64,000 bases of DNA, taken from the NCBI RefSeq assembly GCF_041022165.1, contig NZ_CP163302.1:2480001-2544000 (forward strand), written 5' to 3'. Of the stretch, positions 50,725-59,339 are shown piece by piece. Numbering within the stretch: position 1 is the first letter of the stretch; each line of letters starts with the position of its first letter. Under the pieces are notes generated by a model. The model was not told the DNA's origin. It saw nothing but the letters and a program-made list of their open reading frames with translations, and did not search any database. The position numbers and the translations under genes were made by a program. This DNA comes from Sinomonas sp. P10A9. Lineage in GTDB: Bacteria > Actinomycetota > Actinomycetes > Actinomycetales > Micrococcaceae.

Positions 50725-51881
50725 CGGGACACCTCCGCGAGCCTCACGGCCTCGAGCGCCTCGGCCAGAGCGGCCTGTTCAGTCTCGTTTGCAGAACGGC
50801 CTCGGACGTGGTCGAGAAAGCCGCAGCAGAGGTCCAGGTCGCTCCGCGCCGACGCGACCCGCTCGCTGTAGTTCGCCACTGCGTTCCGCGTGACGCCCTG
50901 CGGATCGAAGGCGAGGGCGACGGCGAGCGGGAACCGCGCGCGGAGGCGCTCCATGGCGCGCTGGGGCCGCTCGGGATCGGTGAGCGTGATGTGGCAATAG
51001 GCGGACTCGGCGTCGGAATGTGCCCCATCCGAAAGCAGTTCCTCGAGGGTGCCGCGCAGGACGGCGAGGCGGTGCCTGCTGGGCCAGCCAATCGGGCTGA
51101 TCGACGTGATTCCGTCGGGCCCGACGTCGAGCATCCAGGCCCCCTTGGCCTGCCGTGCCTCGGAGAACGAATAGGCAAGCGGCGAGCCGGAGTAGCGGAT
51201 GCCCGGGGCGAGCTCCTGGCGCCCATGGAGATGGCCGAGCGCCGCGTAGTCGAACCCCTCGAACATCGTCAGCGGAACGACGTCGAGTCCACCGACCGAC
51301 AGCGACCGCTCGCTCTCGCTGGGTGCGCCTCCACCGGCGAACGTATGGGCCATGACAATCGCGTGCACGGTGCCTTCGGATCGACGGCGGGCGAGATCCT
51401 CCCGCGCGCGGTCGAGAGCTGCTGCGGTGACGGGGACATGCCCCGCGCCGATCGCACCGAGCGCCTCGGCGACGAGCCTGGGCTCGAGGTACGGGAGCCC
51501 GTACACGGCGATGTGCGCGTCCCCGATGGGCAGCAGGACGGGATTCGCGATGTCCTCGATCCGTGTCCGCAGATGGACTCCACCGCGTTCGAGGAGCTTG
51601 GACGCGAAGCCGAGCCGCACCGCCGAATCGTGGTTCCCGCTCGTGATGATGACCTGGGCGCCGGCTTCGGCGAGGCGCACGAGCGTCCGGTCGAGGAGTT
51701 CGACCACGTCGACGGCGGGAAGCGCCCTGTCATACACATCGCCCGCAATGAGCACCGCGCCCACGCCCTCCGACTCGACGCACTCCACGAGTCCGTCGAG
51801 CCATGCAGTCTGGGCCGCGAGCATGCCGACCCCATGGAACGACCGGCCGAGGTGCCAGTCCGACGTGTGCAGGATCTTCAT
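50721..51881 (-). CDS. sbcD: Exonuclease SbcD (Mre11-like nuclease)
   Basis: Nuclease subunit of SbcCD, 386 residues. Calcineurin-like metal motifs in order: HTSDWHLGRSFHG, GDVYDR, SGNHDS, IVMAHTFAGG and GHLHGRQ; a capping domain fills the C-terminal third. The start ATG 51881 is supported by TAGCGT 7 nt upstream, so the operon mRNA is probably leaderless. The stop overlaps sbcC. Confidence 0.94.
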   Translation of the reverse strand: MKILHTSDWHLGRSFHGVGMLAAQTAWLDGLVECVESEGVGAVLIAGDVYDRALPAVDVVELLDRTLVRLAEAGAQVIITSGNHDSAVRLGFASKLLERGGVHLRTRIEDIANPVLLPIGDAHIAVYGLPYLEPRLVAEALGAIGAGHVPVTAAALDRAREDLARRRSEGTVHAIVMAHTFAGGGAPSESERSLSVGGLDVVPLTMFEGFDYAALGHLHGRQELAPGIRYSGSPLAYSFSEARQAKGAWMLDVGPDGITSISPIGWPSRHRLAVLRGTLEELLSDGAHSDAESAYCHITLTDPERPQRAMERLRARFPLAVALAFDPQGVTRNAVANYSERVASARSDLDLCCGFLDHVRGRSANETEQAALAEALEAVRLAEVSR

Positions 51882-51888
51882 GGTTCAG

Positions 51889-51894
51889 ACGCTA
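51889..51894 (-). promoter_or_regulatory. -10 box, leaderless start of sbcD
   Basis: TAGCGT on the minus strand, 7 nt before ATG 51881. It abuts the hairpin that ends the upstream aquaporin unit. Confidence 0.5.
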
Positions 51895-51929
51895 GCCGGT
51901 GGCACCGACATTCCTGCGGTGCCACCGGC
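51895..51929 (-). terminator. Hairpin after the aquaporin gene
   Basis: GCCGGTGGCACCG (51895-51907) and CGGTGCCACCGGC (51917-51929) form a 13-bp perfect stem, 34 nt after the aquaporin stop. It occupies the -35 region of the sbcD promoter. Confidence 0.6.
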
Positions 51930-51962
51930 GCGTGCCGCGATGGTGCGGCTGTGAGCCTGGGC

Positions 51963-52958
51963 TCAGTGGCTCTTGTCGAAGAACTCGCGCGCCTCGTCGT
52001 CGCCCGTCCGCTTGGTAGCGGCGGTGCCAGCGGCAGGTGCCGCGTCACCCGAGGGTGCCTGCGCGTCGTCGTCCGCGGTCTCCGCTTCGACGGCGGGCGT
52101 CTCAGCCGCGACCTCGGCCACGGCATCCGCGGCCTCGGCGTCGGAGACCCGCACGCTGTCGTCACGGGTGGCCTCGGCCGTGATGTCGGCGATGCCGCCG
52201 GCAGTCGCACCGTGCAGCTCGTCCGAGGAGCCGAAGCCGCGGAAGAGGAGGCCCGTGATGACAGCGCCGAGGAGCGGTGCGGCCCAGAAGACCCAGAGCT
52301 GGCCGATCGAGTTGCCCTCGGCGAAGAGCGCGGTGGCGGTCGAGCGGGCCGGGTTGAGCGAAGCGTTCGTGATCGGCGAGATCGCCTGGACGAGGATCGC
52401 GAGGCCGAGGCCGATGGCCCACGGCGCCATGCCCTTGACCGCGCGCTTGCTGGTCACGAAGAGGATGATCGCCACGAACACGGCGGTCGCTACGATCTCG
52501 GCGAGGAGGCCGCCGGCCATCGGGAACTTGCTCGGGGAGAGATCATCGACGCCGTTGGAGAGCTGCGTGAAGATCGTCTGGACGTTGCTCAGGTTGGGCA
52601 GGGTCCTCACGGTCACCCACAGCAGGAGGGTGCCGACGAGGCCCCCGACGATCTGCGAGACGATGTAGGCCGGAACAAGGCGCCAGTTCGTGCGTCCCGC
52701 GACGGCAAGCCCGAGGGTCACGGCCGGGTTGAAGTGGCCGCCCGAAATGTGGCCCACGGCGGCGATGCCCACTGCAATGCTCAGGCCGACGGCGAAGGCC
52801 GTGGGGATCGGCGCGGCCGAGGGGTTGCTGAACAGTGCCACGCCCAGGCCACCGAAAGTGAGCAGGAAGGTGCCGAAGGCCTCAGCGACGAGCTTGGCGA
52901 TCATGCCAAAGGGGGCAGGAGTCTTCACGGCCGCGGGAGCGGCCACATCTGCGGTCAT
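51963..52958 (-). CDS. Aquaporin (MIP family)
   Basis: Membrane channel for water, possibly small solutes. 331 residues with six helices and two half-helices carrying SGGHFNPAVTLGLAVAGRT and ITNASLNPARSTATALF (both NPA boxes kept). The Arg after the second NPA and the large FWAAPLLGA segment resemble AqpZ-type water channels. After the last helix comes a cytoplasmic tail of about 95 residues, rich in Ala, Asp and Glu, much longer than in AqpZ (231 residues in all). AAAGGA lies before the ATG. Confidence 0.9.
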   Translation of the reverse strand: MTADVAAPAAVKTPAPFGMIAKLVAEAFGTFLLTFGGLGVALFSNPSAAPIPTAFAVGLSIAVGIAAVGHISGGHFNPAVTLGLAVAGRTNWRLVPAYIVSQIVGGLVGTLLLWVTVRTLPNLSNVQTIFTQLSNGVDDLSPSKFPMAGGLLAEIVATAVFVAIILFVTSKRAVKGMAPWAIGLGLAILVQAISPITNASLNPARSTATALFAEGNSIGQLWVFWAAPLLGAVITGLLFRGFGSSDELHGATAGGIADITAEATRDDSVRVSDAEAADAVAEVAAETPAVEAETADDDAQAPSGDAAPAAGTAATKRTGDDEAREFFDKSH

Positions 52959-53036
52959 AGCGCGAGTCCTTTTTTTCGTTGGTTGGTCACAACGGAGCGC
53001 CTGCGAGCCCGCGGGGCGCGCCGGTCCGTGAGAAGA

Positions 53037-53405
53037 CTATCGTCCGAGCACGACGACGGCGATCGTCGCGAGTCCGAGCAGGGCGAACGAGGCGGTGGCA
53101 ACGCGCATGACGACGGCGGGCGGCCCAGTCGTGCCGTGACGAAGCTCACGTGCCCTCACGCGCGCGCACGTGGCGAGGGCGGCGGTGGCGAGCACGGCAG
53201 CCGCGGCGCACACTCCCAGCACGGCGACGATGCCCGGTCCGTGCGCGCCGCGACCCTCGATGGCGAGGAGCCACGCCCTGAAGACGAGGAGATCGAGGAC
53301 CAGGAGGGACAGGACGGTCCTCCGCCACGCCAGCGAGGTCCTCTCTGGCTGGAGTCCAGGATCCCGGGCGGGGCGCCCCTCCCCCGGCGCGGGGGGGACC
53401 GTCAC
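53037..53405 (-). CDS. DUF202 membrane protein
   Basis: 122 residues with three predicted helices. The DUF202 entry motif is PERTSLAWRRTVLSLLVLDL (Glu-Arg-Thr, then Trp-Arg-Arg before helix 1). Function unknown. GTG 53405 shares GTGA with the stop of the upstream DUF202 gene, so the two are made together, possibly as a complex. Confidence 0.85.
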   Translation of the reverse strand: MTVPPAPGEGRPARDPGLQPERTSLAWRRTVLSLLVLDLLVFRAWLLAIEGRGAHGPGIVAVLGVCAAAAVLATAALATCARVRARELRHGTTGPPAVVMRVATASFALLGLATIAVVVLGR

Positions 53406-53758
53406 GGCCGCACGACGACGAGGACGGCGAAGACGAGCGCCGCGAGGAAGACGACGACCGTCATGCCGAGCATGACCCGCGAGAACGGCAGTTCGCGCCC
53501 GTGACGCATGGCCTGCTCGGCGTGGGCCCAGCGACGATAGGCAAGGACCGCCAAGGTGGCCCCGACGCCGGCAAGCGCGACAGCGAGGACCCCGCGCACG
53601 AGCGTCGGGGCGATGTTCGGGGTGAGCTGGTCCAGCGCGACGGCCCCTGCCAACAGAGCGAGCGACGTCCGCAGCCAGGCAAGGAAAGTACGCTCATTGG
53701 CCAGCGAGAAACGGTAGTCGGGAGTCGTTCCGCTCCTACGCCACTGTGGTTCCCGCAT
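53402..53758 (-). CDS. YidH-like DUF202 membrane protein
   Basis: 118 residues, three predicted helices. It has the signature FSLANERTFLAWLRTSLALL, then ALAGVGATLAVLAYRRWAHA and a final helix. AGGAG lies 6 nt before ATG 53758. First of the DUF202 pair, which is a common arrangement (YidH/YidG). Role unknown. Confidence 0.88.
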   Translation of the reverse strand: MREPQWRRSGTTPDYRFSLANERTFLAWLRTSLALLAGAVALDQLTPNIAPTLVRGVLAVALAGVGATLAVLAYRRWAHAEQAMRHGRELPFSRVMLGMTVVVFLAALVFAVLVVVRP

Positions 53759-53907
53759 GCGCGTCTCCTCGATCCTCTCGCGGTGGGGCGGCGCCATCCG
53801 CCCACGCAGGATATCGTGCGGGCGAGTGGCGCCATCGGCGCGACACCGCCCCGACCCTGACCCGGCACTCACCGGACAGGGACCGCGGGCATTGACTGCT
53901 GAACGGG

Positions 53908-53913
53908 TAGATT
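53908..53913 (+). promoter_or_regulatory. -10 box, leaderless start
   Basis: TAGATT, 7 nt before ATG 53921. Confidence 0.45.
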
Positions 53914-53920
53914 GTGGCAC

Positions 53921-54991
53921 ATGACGTCGCCCACGCCCGCCTCCCGTATCCAGGGCTGCCTGGTGGGCACAGCCGTCGCCGAGGCGGCAGCGATCGCAGG
54001 GCTCTCCGCCGACGCCTCCGGAGAGGTGTGGGGGCCCGGTGAGGCTCTCGCGGGGGATGCCGCCCTGCGGCCCCTCGGAGCCGCGGGCCAGCTCACCCTG
54101 TTCACCGCGGACGGCCTCGCCGAAGTCATCGAGTGGGCCAACGACGGCGTGCACGCCGACGAGGCGGCCGGCGTGTGGCTGGCCTCGCTGCGCTGGGTCG
54201 CCGCGCAGGGCGTGCCGCTCTCTCCGAGCGCGCCGATGGCCCAGCCACGGTGGCTGGATGCACAGGACGGCGTCCTGGTCCCCGCCGCCGTCCGGCCCGT
54301 CTGGCTCGGGTCACTTGCCAGCGGCGAGATGGGCCTCCCCGGTCGCCCGAGTGGCTCGGACTGCGACGACGCGGGCGCCGCCGCTCATGCCGCCGCTTTC
54401 GGCCTCATAGCCCACGTCTCTGCAGCCACGGTGGCAAAGATGGCCTTCGACGGCGCGGCACTCACCCATAGTGCGCCGGTGGCACTTCAGGCCGCCGCGG
54501 CCGTCGCATGCATGACGCATTTCCTGACGCTCGGTGCGGATTACCGCACTGCCGCCGGGTCGGCGTACGCCCAGATTGCCTCCCTGCGGTCCCCCCATGA
54601 CGCCGTGCTCGCCGCTCTCGACGCGGCGGGCGAGGCGGGGTCGGCGTCGACCGGCAGCAGTGTGGGAGGTGATGCACCCGGCAGCGCCGGAGGGACAGCA
54701 GGCGCCCGAGTCGAAGGCCGTGCCGATGCCGCAGCGATACTCGCAGGCGCCGTCGCATCTGTGCTCGCGGCAGAGAGCGCCCACGCGTCCGGCGACCCAC
54801 GCCAGCACGCGTTCGCCGCGGGCATTCGGCTCGCCGCCGCCCATGGTTCTGACGCGGCGGCCATCGCGGGTGCCCTGCTGGGCACGGGGTGGGGCTACGA
54901 GGCAGTCCCCACCGAGTGGATTACCCGCACCGCGGGGATGATCGCCGCCGAGGGCGTCGCCGTGCATTTCGCAGACGTTACCGGAGCCTGA
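53921..54991 (+). CDS. ADP-ribosylglycohydrolase-like protein with degenerate metal sites
   Basis: 356 residues. The order of segments follows the ADP-ribosylglycohydrolase (DraG) fold: a start RIQGCLVGTAVAEAAAIAGL (family: GxLxGxAxGDALG), AAGQLTLFTADGLAEVIEWA (family: TDDTxMTL...), LTHSAPVALQAAAAVACMTH and a closing GSDAAAIAGALLGTGWGYEA (family: GGDTDTxAxIxGAxxGA). Each of the Asp-rich metal motifs is altered (TDDT to AAGQ, DTDT to DAAA), so hydrolase activity is doubtful. A Gly/Ser insert lies near 240-270. The start rests on a leaderless -10 box. Confidence 0.72.
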   Translation: MTSPTPASRIQGCLVGTAVAEAAAIAGLSADASGEVWGPGEALAGDAALRPLGAAGQLTLFTADGLAEVIEWANDGVHADEAAGVWLASLRWVAAQGVPLSPSAPMAQPRWLDAQDGVLVPAAVRPVWLGSLASGEMGLPGRPSGSDCDDAGAAAHAAAFGLIAHVSAATVAKMAFDGAALTHSAPVALQAAAAVACMTHFLTLGADYRTAAGSAYAQIASLRSPHDAVLAALDAAGEAGSASTGSSVGGDAPGSAGGTAGARVEGRADAAAILAGAVASVLAAESAHASGDPRQHAFAAGIRLAAAHGSDAAAIAGALLGTGWGYEAVPTEWITRTAGMIAAEGVAVHFADVTGA

Positions 54992-55075
54992 CGAGCGACT
55001 CCCGCGGTGCTGGCGCTCACCCTCTCAGAGACGAGGCGGACGCGCTGGAAGCGGCACGCTCCACATCGGGCCGGT

Positions 55076-55699
55076 CTACCGGACCGTGCGGTCCTTGCTG
55101 CGCAGCGCGATGTCGCTGCACGCCTCGCACACCGACGCCGGGACCAGACCCGCGAGCTGGAGCCTTCCGAAGATCCAGCACCCGAGGCAGAAGCCGGCGA
55201 AGGCTTCAAGCGAAGCCGCCACGATGAGCACCGCGAGCGCGGCCCACGCCGCCGGAGCCAGACCGAGCACGTAGAGGACGACGGCGGCCGTCGAGACGAA
55301 GGCGCCGATGCCCTGCGCGAAGCGCTTGGGCGGACCGGCGACAAGGCGCGGTTTCCCTAGGCGCGGCGCAATGACATGCACGGCCAGACGGCCCACCGGC
55401 GAATAGCGCGGACCCCCGGCGACGCGGAGCCAGAACCCCGCCGCGATCACCCAGAGGCCCCATCCGGCACCCGTGGCGAGCCCAAGCGCGAGGACCACGC
55501 AGCTGAGCACGACGACGATTCCCGCTGTCGAGCGCGCCGCAAACTCGTTCACGGGATTGGGGAAGGCGAACGCCCGTGCGAGGAAACTGCCGCGCGAGGC
55601 GTCGATCGGCTCGATCTCGACCGCAGACGGGCCGGAGAACAGGGCCTCAACGCGGGATGACGTGTCCACGGAGCTGTCGCTTGCAGTGGGGGGGACCAT
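55076..55699 (-). CDS. DUF4395 membrane protein
   Basis: 207 residues, four predicted helices. DUF4395 marks: DASRGSFLARAFAFPNPVNEFAAR-like entry (FPNPVNEFAA), GGPRYSPVGRLAVHVIAP, FAQGIGAFVSTAAVVLYVLG and the Cys pair AGFCLGCWIFG in the last helix. In other actinobacteria the family often sits next to thioredoxin or rhodanese genes; none is here. The start is supported by TACGAT 6 nt upstream. Confidence 0.85.
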   Translation of the reverse strand: MVPPTASDSSVDTSSRVEALFSGPSAVEIEPIDASRGSFLARAFAFPNPVNEFAARSTAGIVVVLSCVVLALGLATGAGWGLWVIAAGFWLRVAGGPRYSPVGRLAVHVIAPRLGKPRLVAGPPKRFAQGIGAFVSTAAVVLYVLGLAPAAWAALAVLIVAASLEAFAGFCLGCWIFGRLQLAGLVPASVCEACSDIALRSKDRTVR

Positions 55700-55705
55700 T
55701 CAGCC

Positions 55706-55711
55706 ATCGTA
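55706..55711 (-). promoter_or_regulatory. -10 box, leaderless start of the DUF4395 gene
   Basis: TACGAT on the minus strand, 6 nt before ATG 55699. Confidence 0.45.
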
Positions 55712-55796
55712 GGGACGCGAGGGCCCGGAGCCGAAGGATTGTTGCCTCACGTGACGTCCCGGGGGGACCAGGGAGCCCGCCGAGCCGTGAGTCCGC

Positions 55797-56831
55797 TCAG
55801 GCGCTGGCCGCGGGCCAGTGCCCGCCCAGCATCTGGAGGAACTCCCCCTCGGAGAGCACCTCGACGCGCTGACCGCGCTCGCGCAGCTGGAGCGCCTTCC
55901 GCGCCTTGGTCGTCACACGGCCCGAGGCAAGGTCCGCGGCAACGAATCCATCGCCGACCACGAGCACGGTCGTTGCGCGGGTGACCGAGCTCGCCGGCTG
56001 CGCCCCAACCTCCGCTGCCCGCACCTTGGCCTCGCTCCGCGTGATGCCGAGGGCTCCGGTGAAGACCACGCGCTGCCCGAACAGAGGGTGGTGGGGGTCC
56101 GCGGCGGAGTTCGCCGGCGGGTTCGTCCCCTCGTCCGGCCACGGCGCCCACGTCCGGGGCGCACCCGGGCCGCCACGCGCCGTCGTGCGTACGCCCGGCC
56201 CTGACGCGGCGCTGCCGGCGAGGGCCCGTACCGTCGCGGCCGAGAGGGCTTCGCCGGGCGCGAAGGCTGCCTGTCGCGGGAGCGAGAGGCCCACGGCGCG
56301 GTAGACATCCTCGACGGTATCGGCCCTGTGTCGGCCGGCGATGTCGATGAGGATGCCCGCACAGGCCGCGGCGTCCTCGGTCGCGTCATGGTGGTGCTCG
56401 AGCCGCACACCGGCCTCGCGGGCCGCGAAGGGCAGGGAATGCGAGACGAGCCTGTACGTCTTGCGCGAGAGCACCACCGTGCAGGCGTAGTCGTAGGCCG
56501 GTGCCTCCATCCCGCTGACCTCGAGGGCCGAGCGGATCACCCCGAGGTCGAACGCCGCGTTGTGGGCAACGAGCACGTCGTCTCCGATGAAGCCGCCGAT
56601 CTCGGCGAAGAGGTCGCCGAAGCGGGGCTCTTGTGCGACGTCGTCCGGCCTGATGCCGTGGATGGCGACGTTGCGGGGATCGAACTCGTCGTGGCCCGCC
56701 GGCGGCCGCATGAGCCACGAGGCACGCTCCACCACGCGGCCGCCGCGCACCCGGATGAGGCCGACCGAGCAGGGCGATCCCCGGAATCCGTTCGCCGTCT
56801 CGAAGTCGATCGCGGTGAAGTCCAAAGGCAC
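55797..56831 (-). CDS. DnaQ-like 3'-5' exonuclease with C-terminal BRCT domain
   Basis: 344 residues. The DEDDh exonuclease domain (1-170) shows FTAIDFETANG (Exo I), VAHNAAFDLGVIRSAL (Exo II) and HHHDATEDAAACAGIL (Exo III with the His). An Ala/Pro/Gly linker of about 80 residues is followed by a BRCT domain (about 250-335: LFGQRVVFTGALGITRSEA, TTVLVVGDGF). The fusion resembles polymerase III epsilon-like proteins of actinobacteria and suggests a DNA repair role. GTG 56831 has TAGGCT 6 nt upstream. Confidence 0.9.
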   Translation of the reverse strand: MPLDFTAIDFETANGFRGSPCSVGLIRVRGGRVVERASWLMRPPAGHDEFDPRNVAIHGIRPDDVAQEPRFGDLFAEIGGFIGDDVLVAHNAAFDLGVIRSALEVSGMEAPAYDYACTVVLSRKTYRLVSHSLPFAAREAGVRLEHHHDATEDAAACAGILIDIAGRHRADTVEDVYRAVGLSLPRQAAFAPGEALSAATVRALAGSAASGPGVRTTARGGPGAPRTWAPWPDEGTNPPANSAADPHHPLFGQRVVFTGALGITRSEAKVRAAEVGAQPASSVTRATTVLVVGDGFVAADLASGRVTTKARKALQLRERGQRVEVLSEGEFLQMLGGHWPAASA

Positions 56832-56837
56832 GCGACG

Positions 56838-56843
56838 AGCCTA
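56838..56843 (-). promoter_or_regulatory. -10 box, leaderless start of the exonuclease gene
   Basis: TAGGCT on the minus strand, 6 nt before GTG 56831. Confidence 0.45.
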
Positions 56844-56885
56844 GCGCCGCCGCTGCCCGAGACTGGGTACCGCCACGCGGGCCGG

Positions 56886-56891
56886 TACCCT
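56886..56891 (+). promoter_or_regulatory. -10 box, leaderless start of the dedA gene
   Basis: TACCCT, 6 nt before GTG 56898. TGGAGG lies directly against the start codon, too close to act as a ribosome site. Confidence 0.45.
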
Positions 56892-56897
56892 TGGAGG

Positions 56898-57677
56898 GTG
56901 ATCCCTGCAGCCCTGGCCAACGCCGCCTCTGTCCTCACGCTGGCCGTCCAGCCCAAGACCTCGTTCCTGCCCAGCTGGCTCGACCCGCAGGTCTTCCTCA
57001 GCGATCCGCAGCTGGGACCATGGGTCGTGCTGATCGTGTGCGGGATCATCTTCGCCGAGACGGGCCTGCTCGTCGGGTTCTTCCTCCCTGGCGACTCGAT
57101 GCTCTTCACCGCCGGCCTCCTCGTGGCGACGGGAACCATCAAGTTCAACCTGTGGCTCCTCGCCCTGCTGGTGGTCATCGCCGCGATCATCGGCAACCAG
57201 TGCGGCTACCTGATCGGGGCCAAGGCCGGCCCCTCGATCTTCAGACGGCCCGACTCGCGGCTCTTCAAGCGCGAGAACGTCGAGAAGGCGCATGCGTTCT
57301 TCGAGAAGCACGGCGGCAGGGCCCTCGTCCTCGCCCGCTTCGTGCCGATCATCCGCACCTTCGTCCCCGTGATCGTGGGCGTGGCCGGCATGAACCGTGC
57401 CAAGTTCTTCCTCTACAACGTGATCGGCGCCGTCCTGTGGGGCGGCGGTGTCACGCTGCTGGGCGCCTGGCTCGGCCAGTACGCGTGGGTCGGGCAGAAC
57501 ATCGACCTCATCTTCATCGCGATCGTCCTCGTCTCGATCCTGCCGATAGTCGTCGAGTTCTTCCGCGGGCGCTCTGCAAAGCGCCAGGCCGCCACGTTCG
57601 GCACCGATCCCTTGGACGAGTTCATCGAGGAGCACGAGCCGATCGAAGAGCGCAAGACACACCCCGACTGGAAGTAG
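56898..57677 (+). CDS. DedA-family membrane protein
   Basis: 259 residues of the SNARE-associated/VTT domain family, lipid scramblases or flippases such as undecaprenyl-phosphate transporters. Marks: FAETGLLVGFFLPGDSMLFT (the [E]...GD motif), GNQCGYLIGAKAGPSIF and ALVLARFVPIIRTFVPVIVG (the second Arg motif). GTG 56898 is chosen for its -10 spacing. The C-terminal 45 residues are charged. A strong hairpin follows. Confidence 0.92.
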   Translation: MIPAALANAASVLTLAVQPKTSFLPSWLDPQVFLSDPQLGPWVVLIVCGIIFAETGLLVGFFLPGDSMLFTAGLLVATGTIKFNLWLLALLVVIAAIIGNQCGYLIGAKAGPSIFRRPDSRLFKRENVEKAHAFFEKHGGRALVLARFVPIIRTFVPVIVGVAGMNRAKFFLYNVIGAVLWGGGVTLLGAWLGQYAWVGQNIDLIFIAIVLVSILPIVVEFFRGRSAKRQAATFGTDPLDEFIEEHEPIEERKTHPDWK

Positions 57678-57689
57678 CCCTACGAGAAT

Positions 57690-57733
57690 GCGAGAAGGCT
57701 CGCCCCTGCACCGGCAGGGGCGAGCCTTCTCGC
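57690..57733. terminator. Bidirectional hairpin with a 20-bp stem
   Basis: GCGAGAAGGCTCGCCCCTGC (57690-57709), loop ACCG, and the exact complement (57714-57733). It lies between convergent dedA and rdgB. Confidence 0.75.
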
Positions 57734-57788
57734 GTTCGCAGTCGTCTTCTCGGCGGTCTCGGTCTCTGTCTCGGAAACGGCGGGAGCC

Positions 57789-58490
57789 TCAGGGCCTGAG
57801 GGCCTCGACGATCGCCGGCAGGAGCGCGCGGAACGCGCGGCCTCGGTGGCTGATGGCGTTCTTCTCCTCACGCGTGAGTTCGGCGCAGCTCACATCGAGC
57901 CCCTCTGGCCGCAGGATCGGGTCGTATCCGAAGCCGCCCTTGCCTCGGGGCTCCCGCAGCAGGGTCCCGGGCATCTCGCCGAGCTCGACCGCCTCGCGGT
58001 ACCCCGCGCCTGCCCCGGGAAGGGCCAACGCGGCCGCGCACACGAAGGCCGCCTGCCGATGCTCATCCCTCACATCGCTGAGCTGGGCGAGAAGGAGCTC
58101 GAGGTTGGCACGGTCGTCGCCTTGCGCGCCTGCCCAGCGAGCCGAGAAGATGCCGGGCGCACCGCCGAGGACGGCGACCGCGAGCCCAGAGTCGTCCGCA
58201 ATCGCCGGCAGGCCCGTCGCGGCCGCGACGGCGCGTGCCTTCTTGAGGGCGTTCTCGGCGAACGTCACGCCATCCTCGAGGACATCGGGAGCCCCCACAG
58301 CCGCTGCGTCCACCACTTGGGCGTCAACATCAAGCCCGGGGACCTGATCGCGCAGGAGGTCGCGCAGCTCCGCGAGTTTGCCCTGATTGTGGGTCGCGAG
58401 GACGAGTCTCGGGGCTGGCGTGGCGGCGCCAGCGCTCACCGCAGTGCCGCTGCGCTCCTTCCCGTCGCCTCCGGCGGCGGCAGCGCTCAC
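57789..58490 (-). CDS. rdgB: Non-canonical purine NTP pyrophosphatase (RdgB/HAM1)
   Basis: Removes dITP and XTP from the nucleotide pool. 233 residues from GTG 58490, which shares GTGA with the rph stop. Family marks: [53 protein letters not shown] and the end [13 protein letters not shown]. The first 27 residues are extra, because a 19-bp repeat at 58430-58448 and 58481-58499 duplicated the start region. A second in-frame GTG at 58439 (giving [10 protein letters not shown]) may be the original start. Confidence 0.93.
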   Translation of the reverse strand: MSAAAAGGDGKERSGTAVSAGAATPAPRLVLATHNQGKLAELRDLLRDQVPGLDVDAQVVDAAAVGAPDVLEDGVTFAENALKKARAVAAATGLPAIADDSGLAVAVLGGAPGIFSARWAGAQGDDRANLELLLAQLSDVRDEHRQAAFVCAAALALPGAGAGYREAVELGEMPGTLLREPRGKGGFGYDPILRPEGLDVSCAELTREEKNAISHRGRAFRALLPAIVEALRP

Positions 58491-58499
58491 CGCAGTGCC
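58430..58499. repeat. 19-bp direct repeat at the rph-rdgB junction
   Basis: CAGCGCTCACCGCAGTGCC at 58430-58448 and 58481-58499, 51 bp (17 codons) apart. Each copy contains the GTGA stop/start overlap on the minus strand. Confidence 0.85.
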
Positions 58500-59251
58500 T
58501 CGGCCAACGTCTCGCGCTGGATGTCGGCGAGCTGCGCGGTGCCGATGAGGGCGAGGTCGAGGAGGCTGTTGAGCTCGTCACGGTCGAACGGCGCGCCCTC
58601 GGCCGTGCCCTGCACCTCGACGAACTTGCCGGACCCGGTCACGACGACGTTCATGTCGGTCTCGGCGCGCACGTCCTCGACGTACGGCAGGTCGAGCATC
58701 GGGACGCCGTCGATGATGCCCACAGACACGGCGGAGACGGTGTCGACGAGCGGCTCCGCGCCCAGCTCGACGAGGCCCTGCTCCTTGGCCCACCGCACGG
58801 CCTCGGCGAGGGCAACGAACGCTCCCGTGATCGCGGCGGTGCGGGTGCCGCCGTCGGCCTGGAGGACATCGCAGTCCAGGACGATGGTGTTCTCGCCGAG
58901 CGCCCTCGTGTCAATGATCGAGCGGAGCGAGCGGCCGATGAGACGGGAGATCTCGTGCGTGCGGCCGCCGATGCGGCCCTTGACGGACTCGCGGTCGGAG
59001 CGGGTGTTCGTGGCACGCGGAAGCATCGCGTACTCCGCCGTGACCCAACCACGGCCCTCGCCCTTGAGCCAGCGCGGCACGCCTTCGGTGAAGGACGCCG
59101 TGCACAGGACTCGCGTGTTGCCGAACTCGATGAGCGCCGAGCCCTCGGCCTGCTTGGACCACCCGCGCGTGATGGAGATGGGCCGGAGCTGGTCGGGGGC
59201 ACGCCCGTCGGCGCGCGCAGCAGAAGGACTTCCAGATGTGCTCGGGGTCAT
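58487..59251 (-). CDS. rph: Ribonuclease PH
   Basis: Phosphorolytic 3' trimming of tRNA and other RNAs; forms a hexamer. 254 residues. Marks: [60 protein letters not shown] and [20 protein letters not shown]. The start ATG 59251 has TAAGCT 6 nt upstream (leaderless). It overlaps rdgB by 4 bp, a linkage also found in Mycobacterium. Confidence 0.95.
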   Translation of the reverse strand: MTPSTSGSPSAARADGRAPDQLRPISITRGWSKQAEGSALIEFGNTRVLCTASFTEGVPRWLKGEGRGWVTAEYAMLPRATNTRSDRESVKGRIGGRTHEISRLIGRSLRSIIDTRALGENTIVLDCDVLQADGGTRTAAITGAFVALAEAVRWAKEQGLVELGAEPLVDTVSAVSVGIIDGVPMLDLPYVEDVRAETDMNVVVTGSGKFVEVQGTAEGAPFDRDELNSLLDLALIGTAQLADIQRETLAEALR

Positions 59252-59257
59252 GGGACC

Positions 59258-59263
59258 AGCTTA
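59258..59263 (-). promoter_or_regulatory. -10 box, leaderless start of rph
   Basis: TAAGCT on the minus strand, 6 nt before ATG 59251. Confidence 0.5.
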
Positions 59264-59339
59264 GTGTCCCCGGGCTGCGGGCCCCGCGAACAGACATTCC
59301 GTGTGGACGCCCCGGACCGTGCCCGGGGGGCGCAGGTAC

